Program-made: the position numbers and the translations under genes | Shown here: positions 7,787 through 15,733 of the stretch, piece by piece | How the letters are laid out: each line of letters opens with the position of its first letter | How positions within the stretch are numbered: the stretch's first letter is position 1 | Assembly (NCBI RefSeq): GCF_900143065.1 | Contig: NZ_FRCX01000008.1 | Location: 1-64,000 of the forward strand | From: Duganella sacchari | GTDB lineage: Bacteria > Pseudomonadota > Gammaproteobacteria > Burkholderiales > Burkholderiaceae_D | Length of the DNA stretch: 64,000 nt | Reading direction: 5' to 3' | Notes under the pieces: model-generated | Databases searched by the model: none | The model's input: the letters and a program-made list of their open reading frames with translations, nothing else | What the model was told of the DNA's origin: nothing

Positions 7787-8407
7787 ATGGAACTCAAGCT
7801 CTTGAACGCTCAAGGTCAAGCCGCCTCTAACGTAGCAGCTGCCGATACCGTCTTCGGCCGTGACTACAACGAAGCCCTGATCCACCAGATCGTCGTTGCT
7901 TACCAAGCCAATGCTCGCAGCGGCAACCGTAAACAAAAAGACCGTGAAGAAGTCCACCACACGACCAAAAAGCCATGGCGCCAAAAAGGTACCGGCCGTG
8001 CTCGTGCAGGTATGTCGTCGTCGCCACTGTGGCGCGGCGGTGGTCGCATCTTCCCGAACTCGCCTGACGAGAACTTCACCCACAAAGTGAACAAGAAGAT
8101 GTACCGCGCTGGTCTGTGCTCGATTCTGTCGCAGCTGGCCCGTGAAGACCGTCTGGTCGTGATCGAAGATCTGTCGATCGAAGCACCAAAAACCAAGCTG
8201 CTGTCGCAAAAGCTGACCGGCCTGGGCTTCGACTCCGTGCTGATCATCACCGATACCGCCAACGAAAACCTGGAACTGGCTTCCCGCAACCTGCCGAACG
8301 TGCTGGTTGTCGAGCCACGTCACGCTGATCCAATGTCGCTGGTCTTCTACAAAAAGATCCTGGTGACCAAGGCTGCGCTGGCGAAGATTGAGGAGATGCT
8401 GGCATGA
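7787..8407 (+). CDS. rplD: 50S ribosomal protein L4
   Basis: L4 lines the nascent-peptide tunnel. In E. coli it also represses the S10 operon by acting on the rpsJ leader. The 206-residue product carries the long basic tunnel loop with KPWRQKGTGRARAG and ends in a normal family C-terminus. Its stop overlaps the rplW start by 4 bases (ATGA), so translation is coupled. Because rpsJ is on another transcript in this genome, L4 feedback, if kept, must act at a leader in front of rplC. Confidence 0.98.
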   Translation: MELKLLNAQGQAASNVAAADTVFGRDYNEALIHQIVVAYQANARSGNRKQKDREEVHHTTKKPWRQKGTGRARAGMSSSPLWRGGGRIFPNSPDENFTHKVNKKMYRAGLCSILSQLAREDRLVVIEDLSIEAPKTKLLSQKLTGLGFDSVLIITDTANENLELASRNLPNVLVVEPRHADPMSLVFYKKILVTKAALAKIEEMLA

Positions 8408-8718
8408 GCGCATTGAAATTTAGCGAAGAGCGCCTGCTGAAGGTGCTGGTAGCTCCAGTGATTTCCGAGAAGGCCACCCTGGTCGCGGAAAAGAACGAGC
8501 AGATCGTGTTCCGTGTTACCACCGACGCGACCAAGCCAGAAATCAAAGCGGCCGTTGAACTGCTGTTCAAAGTCCAAGTGGAATCGGTGCAAACCGTGAA
8601 CCGCGAAGGTAAGCAGAAGCGTTCCGGCGCCCATATCGGCCGTCGCAACCACACCAAGCGTGCTTTCGTGTGCCTGAAACCAGGCCAGGAAATCAATTTC
8701 ACCGAGGAGGCTAAATAA
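8404..8718 (+). CDS. rplW: 50S ribosomal protein L23
   Basis: L23 lies at the tunnel exit and is the docking site for trigger factor and the signal recognition particle. The product has 104 residues (E. coli 100), starts with a segment ending EERLLKVLVAPVISEKAT and keeps the loop EGKQKRSGAHIGRRNHTKRA. The trigger-factor-contacting glutamate region is present. It overlaps rplD by 4 bases and shares one base with rplB, the tight coupling usual for this operon. Confidence 0.97.
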   Translation: MSALKFSEERLLKVLVAPVISEKATLVAEKNEQIVFRVTTDATKPEIKAAVELLFKVQVESVQTVNREGKQKRSGAHIGRRNHTKRAFVCLKPGQEINFTEEAK

Positions 8719-9548
8719 TGGCACTCGTTAAGATGAAGCCAACCTCCCCAGGCCGTCGCGGCATGGTGAAAGTTGTGAACTCGGACCTGTTCAAAGGCCG
8801 TCCGTTCGCAGCCCTGGTTGAGAAAAAATCGAAAACTGCTGGCCGTAACAACAACGGTCACATCACCACCCGCCATATCGGTGGTGGTCACAAGCAGCAC
8901 TACCGCGTGATCGACTTCAAGCGTAACAGCAAAGATGGCATCCCAGCGAAAGTGGAGCGTATCGAATACGATCCAAACCGCACGGCCCACATCGCACTGC
9001 TGTGCTACGCCGACGGCGCGCGCAGCTACATCATCGCCACCAAAGGCATGGCGGTGGGCGATGCGGTGATGACCGGTTCGGAAGCGCCGATCAAGTCGGG
9101 CAACTGCCTGCCGATCCGCAACATCCCAGTCGGCACCATCATGAACTGCGTGGAAATGCTGCCAGGTAAAGGTGCCCAGATGGCCCGTACCGCCGGCGCT
9201 GGCGTGGTGCTGATGGCGCGTGAAGGTACTTACGCTCAGGTGCGTCTGCGCTCGGGTGAAGTGCGTCGCGTGCACATCGAGTGCCGTGCGACCGTGGGTG
9301 AAGTCGGCAATGCCGAACACAGCCTGCGCAAGATCGGTAAAGCTGGTGCGATGCGTTGGCGCGGTGTTCGTCCTACCGTTCGCGGTGTGGTCATGAACCC
9401 GGTCGATCACCCGCACGGTGGTGGTGAAGGTAAAACCGCAGCTGGTCGTCACCCTGTTTCGCCATGGGGCCAACAGACCAAGGGTAAGAAGACTCGCAGC
9501 AACAAGCGTACTTCTTCGATGATCGTCTCGCGCCGCGGCAAGAAATAA
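8718..9548 (+). CDS. rplB: 50S ribosomal protein L2
   Basis: L2 is needed for subunit joining and for peptidyl transferase activity. The product has 276 residues (E. coli 273). It contains the hallmark NPVDHPHGGGEGK near the C-terminus, whose histidine is important for activity in E. coli, and GRNNNGHITTRHIGGGHK near the N-terminus. The ATG shares a base with the rplW stop. rpsS follows after 9 bases. Confidence 0.98.
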   Translation: MALVKMKPTSPGRRGMVKVVNSDLFKGRPFAALVEKKSKTAGRNNNGHITTRHIGGGHKQHYRVIDFKRNSKDGIPAKVERIEYDPNRTAHIALLCYADGARSYIIATKGMAVGDAVMTGSEAPIKSGNCLPIRNIPVGTIMNCVEMLPGKGAQMARTAGAGVVLMAREGTYAQVRLRSGEVRRVHIECRATVGEVGNAEHSLRKIGKAGAMRWRGVRPTVRGVVMNPVDHPHGGGEGKTAAGRHPVSPWGQQTKGKKTRSNKRTSSMIVSRRGKK

Positions 9549-9557
9549 GGATAAATC

Positions 9558-9833
9558 ATGACTCGTTCATTGAAAAAAGGGCCGTTCTGTGACGCCCACC
9601 TGGTGAAAAAAGTCGAAGCCGCGCAAGCGACCAAAGACAAAAAGCCAATCAAAACCTGGTCCCGTCGCTCGACCATCATGCCTGACTTCATCGGCCTGAC
9701 GATCGCTGTTCACAACGGCAAGCTGCACGTGCCAGTGTACGTTTCCGAGAACATGGTAGGTCACAAGCTCGGCGAATTCGCGCTGACCCGCACGTTCAAA
9801 GGCCATGCCGCTGACAAGAAGGCGAAGAAATAA
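9558..9833 (+). CDS. rpsS: 30S ribosomal protein S19
   Basis: S19 binds 16S rRNA in the head of the small subunit together with S13 near the A site. The 91-residue product starts MTRSLKKGPFCDAHL and contains TWSRRSTIMPDFIGLTIAVH and GEFALTRTF, all diagnostic. Its stop TAA overlaps the rplV start by one base. Confidence 0.97.
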   Translation: MTRSLKKGPFCDAHLVKKVEAAQATKDKKPIKTWSRRSTIMPDFIGLTIAVHNGKLHVPVYVSENMVGHKLGEFALTRTFKGHAADKKAKK

Positions 9834-10162
9834 TGGAAACCAAAGCTATCCTCAAAGGCGTGCGCCTGTCGGACCAAAAGGGCCGTCTGGTTGCTGACCT
9901 GATCCGTGGCAAGAAAGTTGACGCAGCCCTCAACATTCTGCAGTTCAGCCCGAAAAAAGGCGCCACCATCATCAAGAAAGTGCTGGAGTCGGCTATCGCC
10001 AACGCCGAGCACAACGATGGTGCCGACATCGACGAACTGTTCGTGAAAACGATCTACGTTGAAAAGGGCCCGATCCTGAAGCGCTTCACCGCGCGTGCAA
10101 AAGGTCGTGGCGATCGTATCTCGAAACAATCGTGTCACATTTATGTGACCGTCGGCAACTAA
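9833..10162 (+). CDS. rplV: 50S ribosomal protein L22
   Basis: L22 spans the large subunit and its beta-hairpin narrows the nascent-peptide tunnel, where changes can alter macrolide sensitivity. The 109-residue product (E. coli 110) keeps the hairpin with GPILKRFTARAKGRGDRI and ends HIYVTVGN. No deletion in the hairpin is apparent. It is coupled to rpsS by a one-base overlap, and rpsC follows after 9 bases. Confidence 0.97.
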   Translation: METKAILKGVRLSDQKGRLVADLIRGKKVDAALNILQFSPKKGATIIKKVLESAIANAEHNDGADIDELFVKTIYVEKGPILKRFTARAKGRGDRISKQSCHIYVTVGN

Positions 10163-10171
10163 GGAGCCAAG

Positions 10172-10951
10172 ATGGGTCAGAAAATTCATCCAACTGGTTT
10201 CCGCCTGGCGGTAACCCGTAACTGGGCTTCGCGTTGGTACGCTGGCAATGGTAACTTTGCCGACATGCTGAACGAAGACCTGAAAGCACGTACCTACCTG
10301 AAAGCCAAGCTGAAGAACGCTTCGGTCGGCCGCATCGTCATCGAGCGTCCTGCCAAGAATGCGCGTTTCACCATCTACAGCTCGCGTCCAGGCGTGGTCA
10401 TTGGTAAAAAAGGCGAAGACATCGAAGTACTGAAGTCGGCGCTGACCAAGATCATGGGCGTGCCGGTGCACGTGAACATCGAAGAAATCCGCAAGCCGGA
10501 AATCGATTCGCAGCTGATCGCTGACTCGATCGCTCAGCAGCTCGAAAAACGTATCATGTTCCGCCGCGCCATGAAGCGCGCGATGCAGAACGCGATGCGC
10601 CTGGGCGCCCTGGGCATCAAGATCATGTCGTCGGGTCGTCTGAACGGCATCGAGATCGCCCGTACCGAATGGTACCGCGAAGGCCGTGTGCCACTGCACA
10701 CCCTGCGCGCTGACATCGACTACGGCACGTCGGAAGCTTCGACCACCTACGGCATCATCGGTGTCAAGGTCTGGGTCTACAAGGGTGACCGCTCGCCGAC
10801 CGGCGAAGCCCCTGTGATCGATACCCCGCCAGACGAGAAAAAGCCACGTGGCCCACGTCGTGAAGACGGCAAGCCAGCTGGCCGCCCACGCCCAGCTGGT
10901 GCTGGTGGCGCCCGCCGCGCTGCTAAGCCAGCCGAGAAAGCAGGAGAATAA
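10172..10951 (+). CDS. rpsC: 30S ribosomal protein S3
   Basis: S3 forms part of the mRNA entry channel and helicase site. The product has 259 residues against 233 in E. coli. The core is normal, with MGQKIHPTGFRLAV at the start and the KH-domain motif GVVIGKKGEDIE. The extra length is a C-terminal tail rich in Pro, Arg, Lys, Gly and Ala (from about residue 215), probably disordered and RNA-binding. Extended S3 tails are common in betaproteobacteria. rplP starts 2 bases later. Confidence 0.97.
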   Translation: MGQKIHPTGFRLAVTRNWASRWYAGNGNFADMLNEDLKARTYLKAKLKNASVGRIVIERPAKNARFTIYSSRPGVVIGKKGEDIEVLKSALTKIMGVPVHVNIEEIRKPEIDSQLIADSIAQQLEKRIMFRRAMKRAMQNAMRLGALGIKIMSSGRLNGIEIARTEWYREGRVPLHTLRADIDYGTSEASTTYGIIGVKVWVYKGDRSPTGEAPVIDTPPDEKKPRGPRREDGKPAGRPRPAGAGGARRAAKPAEKAGE

Positions 10952-10953
10952 TC

Positions 10954-11373
10954 ATGCTGCAACCAGCACGCAGAAAGTATCGTAAAGAGCAGAAAGGCCG
11001 TAACACCGGCATTTCGCACACCACCGGCACCAACGTGTCGTTTGGCGAGTTCGGTCTGAAAGCCGTGGCTCGTGGCCGTATCACTGCCCGTCAAATCGAA
11101 GCAGCGCGTCGCGCCATGACCCGCCACATCAAACGTGGTGGCCGTATCTGGATCCGTGTGTTCCCGGACAAACCGATCTCGAACAAGCCTGCCGAAGTCC
11201 GTATGGGTAACGGTAAGGGTAATCCAGAGTACTACGTTGCTGAAATCCGTCCGGGCAAAGTCCTGTACGAGATGGACGGCGTAGGCGAAGAACTGGCGCG
11301 CGAAGCATTCCGCCTGGCCGCTGCCAAACTGCCACTGGCGACCACGTTCGTGGTCCGTCAAGTTGGTCAATAA
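10954..11373 (+). CDS. rplP: 50S ribosomal protein L16
   Basis: L16 helps place tRNA in the A site and completes the peptidyl transferase centre. The 139-residue product (E. coli 136) starts MLQPARRKYRKEQKGRN and contains GRIWIRVFPDKPIS and RMGNGKGNPEYYVAEI; the arginine of that last stretch matches the residue hydroxylated by RoxA/YcfD in E. coli. It lies in the unbroken rplC-rpsQ operon with 12 bases to rpmC. Confidence 0.97.
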   Translation: MLQPARRKYRKEQKGRNTGISHTTGTNVSFGEFGLKAVARGRITARQIEAARRAMTRHIKRGGRIWIRVFPDKPISNKPAEVRMGNGKGNPEYYVAEIRPGKVLYEMDGVGEELAREAFRLAAAKLPLATTFVVRQVGQ

Positions 11374-11385
11374 CAGGAGTGAATT

Positions 11386-11577
11386 ATGAAAGCATCTGAA
11401 CTCCGCGGCAAAGACCAGGCAGCTCTGCAGAAAGAGCTGAACGATCTGCTGAAAGCCCAGTTCGGCCTGCGTATGCAAACCGCTACGCAACAGCTGAGCA
11501 ACACTTCGCAGCTCAAGAAGGTACGTCGCGATATCGCACGCGTAAAAACGGTAATGAACACGAAGGAAGCAAAATGA
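11386..11577 (+). CDS. rpmC: 50S ribosomal protein L29
   Basis: L29 is a small helical hairpin near the tunnel exit beside L23. The 63-residue product matches the family length exactly, with MKASELRGKDQAALQKEL and a second helix containing LKKVRRDIARVKTVM. Its stop overlaps the start of rpsQ by 4 bases (ATGA), giving coupled translation. Confidence 0.96.
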   Translation: MKASELRGKDQAALQKELNDLLKAQFGLRMQTATQQLSNTSQLKKVRRDIARVKTVMNTKEAK

Positions 11578-11840
11578 CCGAGCAAGTAAAGCTGAAGCGT
11601 ACGCTGATCGGTAAAGTTGTGTCCGACAAGATGGACAAGACCGTTACCGTGCTGATCGAACGTCACGTGAAACACCCTCTGTATGGCAAGATCATCGTTC
11701 GTTCGGCCAAGTACCACGCCCACGACGAGACCAACCAGGTGAAAGCCGGTGATACGGTGGAAATCACCGAAGGTCGTCCGATCTCCAAAACGAAGGCATG
11801 GACCGTGACCCGTGTGGTGCAAGCCGCACAAATCGTTTAA
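11574..11840 (+). CDS. rpsQ: 30S ribosomal protein S17
   Basis: S17 binds early to 16S rRNA and stabilises the body of the small subunit. The 88-residue product (E. coli 84) contains TLIGKVVSDKMDKTVTVLIE and HPLYGKIIVRSAKYHAHDE, both diagnostic of the OB-fold family. It is the last gene of the rplC-led transcript: a terminator-like hairpin stands 10 bases after the stop and a 266-base gap separates it from rplN, matching the S10/spc operon border of E. coli. Confidence 0.97.
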   Translation: MTEQVKLKRTLIGKVVSDKMDKTVTVLIERHVKHPLYGKIIVRSAKYHAHDETNQVKAGDTVEITEGRPISKTKAWTVTRVVQAAQIV

Positions 11841-11850
11841 TTGAGAAGCG

Positions 11851-11883
11851 CGCCGCCAAGCCTGTGGTGTTGGCGGTGTTTTT
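11851..11883 (+). terminator. Intrinsic terminator between rpsQ and rplN
   Basis: A 9-bp stem (11851-11859 with 11870-11878, one G-U, 10-base loop) is followed by TTTTT. It probably ends the S10-type transcript. Partial readthrough into the spc genes cannot be excluded. Confidence 0.7.
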
Positions 11884-11893
11884 CAATTAGTTC

Positions 11894-11931
11894 TTGCAAG
11901 CCCGCGAGTTGTATGTAATACTCGTGGGCTT
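11894..11931 (+). promoter_or_regulatory. Candidate spc-operon promoter with overlapping dyad
   Basis: TTGCAA (11894-11899) is followed after 17 bases by AATACT (11917-11922) with an extended TG at 11914-11915. A 12-bp inverted repeat (11898-11909 with 11920-11931, one G-U, 10-base spacer) overlays the same bases. It could be an operator, or an RNA hairpin formed when transcripts read in from upstream. About 175 bases of leader follow before rplN, in which I see no gene. Confidence 0.5.
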
Positions 11932-12106
11932 CGTTCATGTAACGCCGCAAAGTGTCTGGCCACAGACGCTGAACCGTGCGGTCAGTATGCAGTTCGAAGG
12001 TCAAGCACCCAAGCAGCGGCGCCAGCAGGCGCTTCTGGCGGGACCAAGACTGACCGCAGGTCCGCATTGTGTGGATTCTTCGGCTTAAGTTGGGAAAGAG
12101 AATATT

Positions 12107-12475
12107 ATGATTCAAACTGAAAGCCGGCTCGAAGTAGCCGACAACACCGGTGCCAAGGAAGTCATGTGCATCAAGGTGTTGGGCGGTTCCAAGCGCCGTT
12201 ATGCTGGCATTGGCGACGTGATCAAGGTCACCGTAAAGGTGGCTCAGCCACGTGGTCGTGTCAAAAAAGGTGAAATTTATAACGCCGTGGTAGTGCGCAC
12301 CGCTAAAGGTGTTCGCCGCCAAGACGGTTCCCTGGTGAAGTTCGACGGCAATGCCGCCGTACTGCTGAACGCCAAGCTGGAACCGATCGGTACGCGTATC
12401 TTTGGACCAGTGACGCGCGAACTGCGCACTGAAAAGTTCATGAAGATCGTGTCCCTGGCACCTGAAGTACTGTAA
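12107..12475 (+). CDS. rplN: 50S ribosomal protein L14
   Basis: L14 contacts the small subunit through intersubunit bridges and is the target of the silencing factor RsfS. The 122-residue product starts MIQTESRLEVADNTGAKEVM and has the family motif VVVRTAKGVRRQDGS; the RsfS-contacting region near the C-terminus looks normal. GGGAAAGAG lies upstream of the ATG. It opens the spc-type operon, after its own presumed promoter and a leader of about 175 bases. Confidence 0.97.
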   Translation: MIQTESRLEVADNTGAKEVMCIKVLGGSKRRYAGIGDVIKVTVKVAQPRGRVKKGEIYNAVVVRTAKGVRRQDGSLVKFDGNAAVLLNAKLEPIGTRIFGPVTRELRTEKFMKIVSLAPEVL

Positions 12476-12485
12476 GGAGTCAGTA

Positions 12486-12800
12486 ATGGATAAGATTCGT
12501 AAAAACGACGAAGTCATCGTTCTGGCCGGTAAAGACAAGGGCAAACGCGGTGTCGTTTCGCGTCGCGTAGACGCAGAACACGTTGTGGTTGAAGGCGTCA
12601 ACGTTGCTAAGAAAGCGACCAAGCCGAACCCAATGACTGGCGTTCAAGGTGGTATCGTCGACAAGACTATGCCGATTCACGTGTCCAACGTTGCATTGTT
12701 CAATGCAGCGACTGGCAAGGCAGACCGTGTTGGTTTCAAAGATGTCGACGGCAAAAAAGTCCGCGTCTTTAAATCGTCCGGCGAAGTAGTGAAGGCTTAA
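12486..12800 (+). CDS. rplX: 50S ribosomal protein L24
   Basis: L24 is one of the first proteins to bind 23S rRNA and starts large-subunit assembly. The 104-residue product has the KOW motif EVIVLAGKDKGKRGVV near its start, then NVAKKATKPNP. AAGGAG lies about 8 bases before the ATG, and the gene follows rplN after 10 bases. Confidence 0.96.
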   Translation: MDKIRKNDEVIVLAGKDKGKRGVVSRRVDAEHVVVEGVNVAKKATKPNPMTGVQGGIVDKTMPIHVSNVALFNAATGKADRVGFKDVDGKKVRVFKSSGEVVKA

Positions 12801-12806
12801 GAAATC

Positions 12807-13346
12807 ATGGCACGTCTCCAAGAATTCTATAAAGAAAAAGTCGTCGCTGACCTGACCGAGAAATTCGGCTACAAGTCGGTGATGGAAGTTCCGCGTCTGA
12901 CCAAGATCACCCTGAACATGGGTGTGGGCGAGGCGATTGCGGACAAGAAGGTCCTCGAGCACGCGGTAGGCGACCTGACCAAGATCGCTGGCCAGAAGCC
13001 AGTGACCACCAAGGCACGTAAAGCGATCGCGGGTTTCAAAATCCGTGAAGGCTACCCGATCGGTACGATGGTGACCCTGCGCGGCGCCCGTATGTACGAG
13101 TTCCTCGACCGCTTCATCACCGTGGCCCTGCCACGCGTGCGTGACTTCCGCGGTGTGAATGGCAAGGCCTTCGATGGTCGTGGCAATTACAACATCGGTG
13201 TGAAAGAGCAGATCATCTTCCCTGAGATCGAGTACGACAAGATCGATGCGCTGCGTGGTATGAACATTTCGATCACCACCACCGCTAAGACCGACGACGA
13301 AGCGAAAGCTCTGCTCGCCGCCTTCAAATTCCCGTTCAGGAACTAA
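12807..13346 (+). CDS. rplE: 50S ribosomal protein L5
   Basis: L5 carries 5S rRNA into the large subunit and touches the P-site tRNA. The 179-residue length equals the family norm. Diagnostic segments are LTKITLNMGVGEAIADKK, GQKPVTTKARKAIAGFKI and GNYNIGVKEQIIFPEIEYD. In E. coli, S8 represses the spc operon by binding mRNA near the rplE start; I could not confirm such a fold here by eye. The gene lies 6 bases after rplX. Confidence 0.97.
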   Translation: MARLQEFYKEKVVADLTEKFGYKSVMEVPRLTKITLNMGVGEAIADKKVLEHAVGDLTKIAGQKPVTTKARKAIAGFKIREGYPIGTMVTLRGARMYEFLDRFITVALPRVRDFRGVNGKAFDGRGNYNIGVKEQIIFPEIEYDKIDALRGMNISITTTAKTDDEAKALLAAFKFPFRN

Positions 13347-13352
13347 GAGATC

Positions 13353-13658
13353 ATGGCAAAACTCGCACTGATTAACCGTGAAGCGAAACGCGTAGCGCTG
13401 GCGAATAAATTCGCCGCCAAACGCAGCTCGCTCAAGGCCATCATTGATGACCAGTCGAAGTCGGAAGAAGAACGTTACGAAGCGCGCCTGAAACTGCAAG
13501 CGCTGCCACGTAACTCGGCCCCGACCCGCCAGCGTAACCGCTGCGCCATCACCGGTCGTCCGCGCGGCACCTTCCGTAAATTCGGTCTGGGCCGTATCAA
13601 GCTCCGTGAATTCGCCATGCGTGGTGAAATTCCGGGTATGACTAAAGCTAGCTGGTAA
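13353..13658 (+). CDS. rpsN: 30S ribosomal protein S14 (zinc-independent form)
   Basis: S14 is a head protein of the small subunit. The 101-residue product is the long C-minus type: it has a single cysteine in RNRCAITGRPRGTFRKFGL instead of the two CxxC pairs of the short zinc form. It ends GEIPGMTKASW as in other proteobacteria. It lies 6 bases after rplE, its normal place in the spc operon. Confidence 0.97.
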   Translation: MAKLALINREAKRVALANKFAAKRSSLKAIIDDQSKSEEERYEARLKLQALPRNSAPTRQRNRCAITGRPRGTFRKFGLGRIKLREFAMRGEIPGMTKASW

Positions 13659-13672
13659 TAGGAGAATAAGCA

Positions 13673-14068
13673 ATGAGTATGAGCGATCCTATCGCCGATA
13701 TGCTGACCCGCATTCGCAACGCCCAAGGCGTTCAAAAAACGACCGTGGCCATGCCATCGTCGAAAGTCAAAGTAGCGATTGCCAACGTCCTCAAGGACGA
13801 GGGTTACATTGAAGATTTCGCAGTCGCTGAAGATGGCGGCAAGTCGGAACTGAAAATCGGTTTGAAGTACTACGTAGGCCGTCCTGTTATCGAGCGCCTG
13901 GAACGTGTTTCGCGTCCAGGTCTGCGCGTCTACAAAGGCAAGGACGAAATCCCATCGGTCATGAATGGCCTGGGTGTGGCAATCGTGTCGACTCCGCAAG
14001 GCGTCATGACCGATCGTAAAGCACGCGCTACCGGTGTCGGCGGCGAAGTGATTTGCTTCGTGGCTTAA
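13673..14068 (+). CDS. rpsH: 30S ribosomal protein S8
   Basis: S8 organises the central domain of 16S rRNA and, in E. coli, is the autogenous repressor of the spc operon. The 131-residue product starts MSMSDPIADMLTRIRNAQ and ends with the conserved stretch GVMTDRKARATGVGGEV, followed by ICFVA. AGGAG precedes the ATG. Spacing to rplF is 10 bases. Confidence 0.97.
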   Translation: MSMSDPIADMLTRIRNAQGVQKTTVAMPSSKVKVAIANVLKDEGYIEDFAVAEDGGKSELKIGLKYYVGRPVIERLERVSRPGLRVYKGKDEIPSVMNGLGVAIVSTPQGVMTDRKARATGVGGEVICFVA

Positions 14069-14078
14069 GGAGTTAGAC

Positions 14079-14612
14079 ATGTCCCGTGTAGCTAAAATGC
14101 CAATCGCTGTGCCAGCTGGCGCTGAAGTCGCCATCTCCGCAGCAGCGATTACCGTCAAGGGCCCGCTGGGCGTCTTGACCCAGAGCCTGAACGGCCTGGT
14201 TAAAGTGGAAAACAACGCTGGTACCCTGAGCTTTGAGCCGTCCAACGACAGCCGCGAAGCCAACGCCATGTCCGGTACGCTGCGCGCACTGGTCAACAAC
14301 ATGGTGAACGGTGTGACCAAGGGCTTCGAGAAAAAGCTGAACCTGGTGGGCGTGGGCTACAAAGCCCAGGCCCAAGGTGACAAGCTGAACCTGTCGCTGG
14401 GTTTCTCGCACCCGGTCGTGCACGCCATGCCAGAAGGCGTGACCGTGACCACCGCCACCCCGACCGAGATCGTCATCAAAGGCATCGATCGTCAAAAGGT
14501 GGGTCAGGTTGCTGCAGAAGTTCGTGCTTACCGCGCTCCGGAGCCTTACAAAGGCAAGGGCGTCCGTTATTCGGACGAAGTGGTTAAGATCAAAGAAACC
14601 AAGAAGAAGTAA
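14079..14612 (+). CDS. rplF: 50S ribosomal protein L6
   Basis: L6 sits near the factor-binding site of the large subunit by the sarcin-ricin loop. The 177-residue product has the duplicated L6 fold, with MSRVAKMPIAVPAG at the start, GYKAQAQGDKLNLSLGFSHP in the middle and PEPYKGKGVRYSDEVVKIKE at the end. Length equals the E. coli protein. A GGAGT Shine-Dalgarno precedes the ATG. Confidence 0.97.
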   Translation: MSRVAKMPIAVPAGAEVAISAAAITVKGPLGVLTQSLNGLVKVENNAGTLSFEPSNDSREANAMSGTLRALVNNMVNGVTKGFEKKLNLVGVGYKAQAQGDKLNLSLGFSHPVVHAMPEGVTVTTATPTEIVIKGIDRQKVGQVAAEVRAYRAPEPYKGKGVRYSDEVVKIKETKKK

Positions 14613-14625
14613 TTAGGGGCTGACG

Positions 14626-14988
14626 ATGGATAAAAAAGAATCTCGTCTGCGTCGCGGACGTCAAACCCGGATCAAGATTGCGCAACTGAAAGTGAACCGC
14701 CTGTCGGTTCACCGCACTAACCTGCACATCTACGCAAACCTGATCAGCCCGGAAGCCAAAGTACTGGTTTCGGCCTCGACCGTTGAAGCGGAAGTACGCG
14801 CTGAACTGGCTGGCCAATCGGGCAAGGGTGGCAACGCCGCCGCCGCCGCACTGGTCGGCAAGCGCGTAGCAGAAAAAGCACTCAAAGCCGGTATCACCGA
14901 AGTCGCCTTCGACCGTTCCGGTTTCCGTTATCACGGCCGTGTGAAGGCGCTGGCAGAAGCCGCGCGTGAAGCCGGTCTGAAGTTCTAA
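14626..14988 (+). CDS. rplR: 50S ribosomal protein L18
   Basis: L18 binds 5S rRNA together with L5 and anchors it in the central protuberance. The 120-residue product (E. coli 117) has the basic start MDKKESRLRRGRQTRIKI, the RLSVHRTNLHIYA segment and the C-terminal FDRSGFRYHGRVKALAEAAR. It lies in the usual place between rplF and rpsE. Confidence 0.97.
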   Translation: MDKKESRLRRGRQTRIKIAQLKVNRLSVHRTNLHIYANLISPEAKVLVSASTVEAEVRAELAGQSGKGGNAAAAALVGKRVAEKALKAGITEVAFDRSGFRYHGRVKALAEAAREAGLKF

Positions 14989-14997
14989 GGAACGATC

Positions 14998-15516
14998 ATG
15001 GCAAAAATGCAAGCAAAAATGGCAAGCGACAAGCCGGATGATGGCATGCGCGAAAAAATGATCGCGATCAACCGCGTGACCAAAGTGGTCAAGGGTGGTC
15101 GTATCATGGGTTTCGCCGCGCTGACCGTAGTAGGTGACGGCGATGGCCGCATCGGCATGGGCAAGGGCAAGTCGAAAGAGGTACCAGTCGGTGTGCAGAA
15201 GGCAATGGAAGAAGCCCGTCGCAACCTGATCAAAGTACCACTGAAGAACGGCACGCTGCACCACACCGTCCTGGGTCGCCACGGCGCCTCGAAAGTCATG
15301 ATGTCGCCTGCTAAACCAGGTACCGGCGTCATCGCTGGCGGCGCAATGCGCGCGATCTTCGAAGTCATGGGCGTTACCGACGTGGTCGCGAAATCGACCG
15401 GTTCGAGCAACCCGTACAACCTGGTTCGCGCCACGTTGGACGGCCTGGCTAAACTGAGCACTCCTGCTGACATCGCTGCGAAACGCGGCAAGTCGGTGGA
15501 AGAGATCCTGGGCTAA
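14998..15516 (+). CDS. rpsE: 30S ribosomal protein S5
   Basis: S5 contributes to decoding accuracy and to the mRNA entry channel. The 172-residue product (E. coli 167) contains the RNA-binding loop VTKVVKGGRIMGFAALTVVG, where spectinomycin-resistance changes map in E. coli, and MGKGKSKEVPVGVQKAMEEA. No deletion in the loop is evident. AAGGAA precedes the ATG, and rpmD follows after 9 bases. Confidence 0.97.
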   Translation: MAKMQAKMASDKPDDGMREKMIAINRVTKVVKGGRIMGFAALTVVGDGDGRIGMGKGKSKEVPVGVQKAMEEARRNLIKVPLKNGTLHHTVLGRHGASKVMMSPAKPGTGVIAGGAMRAIFEVMGVTDVVAKSTGSSNPYNLVRATLDGLAKLSTPADIAAKRGKSVEEILG

Positions 15517-15525
15517 GGTGACCAC

Positions 15526-15708
15526 ATGACTACGAAAACCCTCAAAGTACAACTGGTGAAGGGCCTGATCGGCACCCGTCAAGACCACCGTGCCACCGTG
15601 CGCGGCCTGGGCCTGCGTCGTGTCAACTCGGTTGCAGAACTGCAGGACACCCCATCGGTACGCGGCATGATCAACAAAGTGTCGTATCTCGTTAAAGTAG
15701 TTGCGTAA
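15526..15708 (+). CDS. rpmD: 50S ribosomal protein L30
   Basis: L30 is a small ferredoxin-like-fold protein of the large subunit that is missing in some bacterial groups but kept here. The 60-residue product contains LVKGLIGTRQDHRATVRGLG and ends VSYLVKVVA. It lies between rpsE and rplO, its normal operon place. Confidence 0.96.
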   Translation: MTTKTLKVQLVKGLIGTRQDHRATVRGLGLRRVNSVAELQDTPSVRGMINKVSYLVKVVA

Positions 15709-15733
15709 GCCCCGGCTTACTCACGGAGAAATC

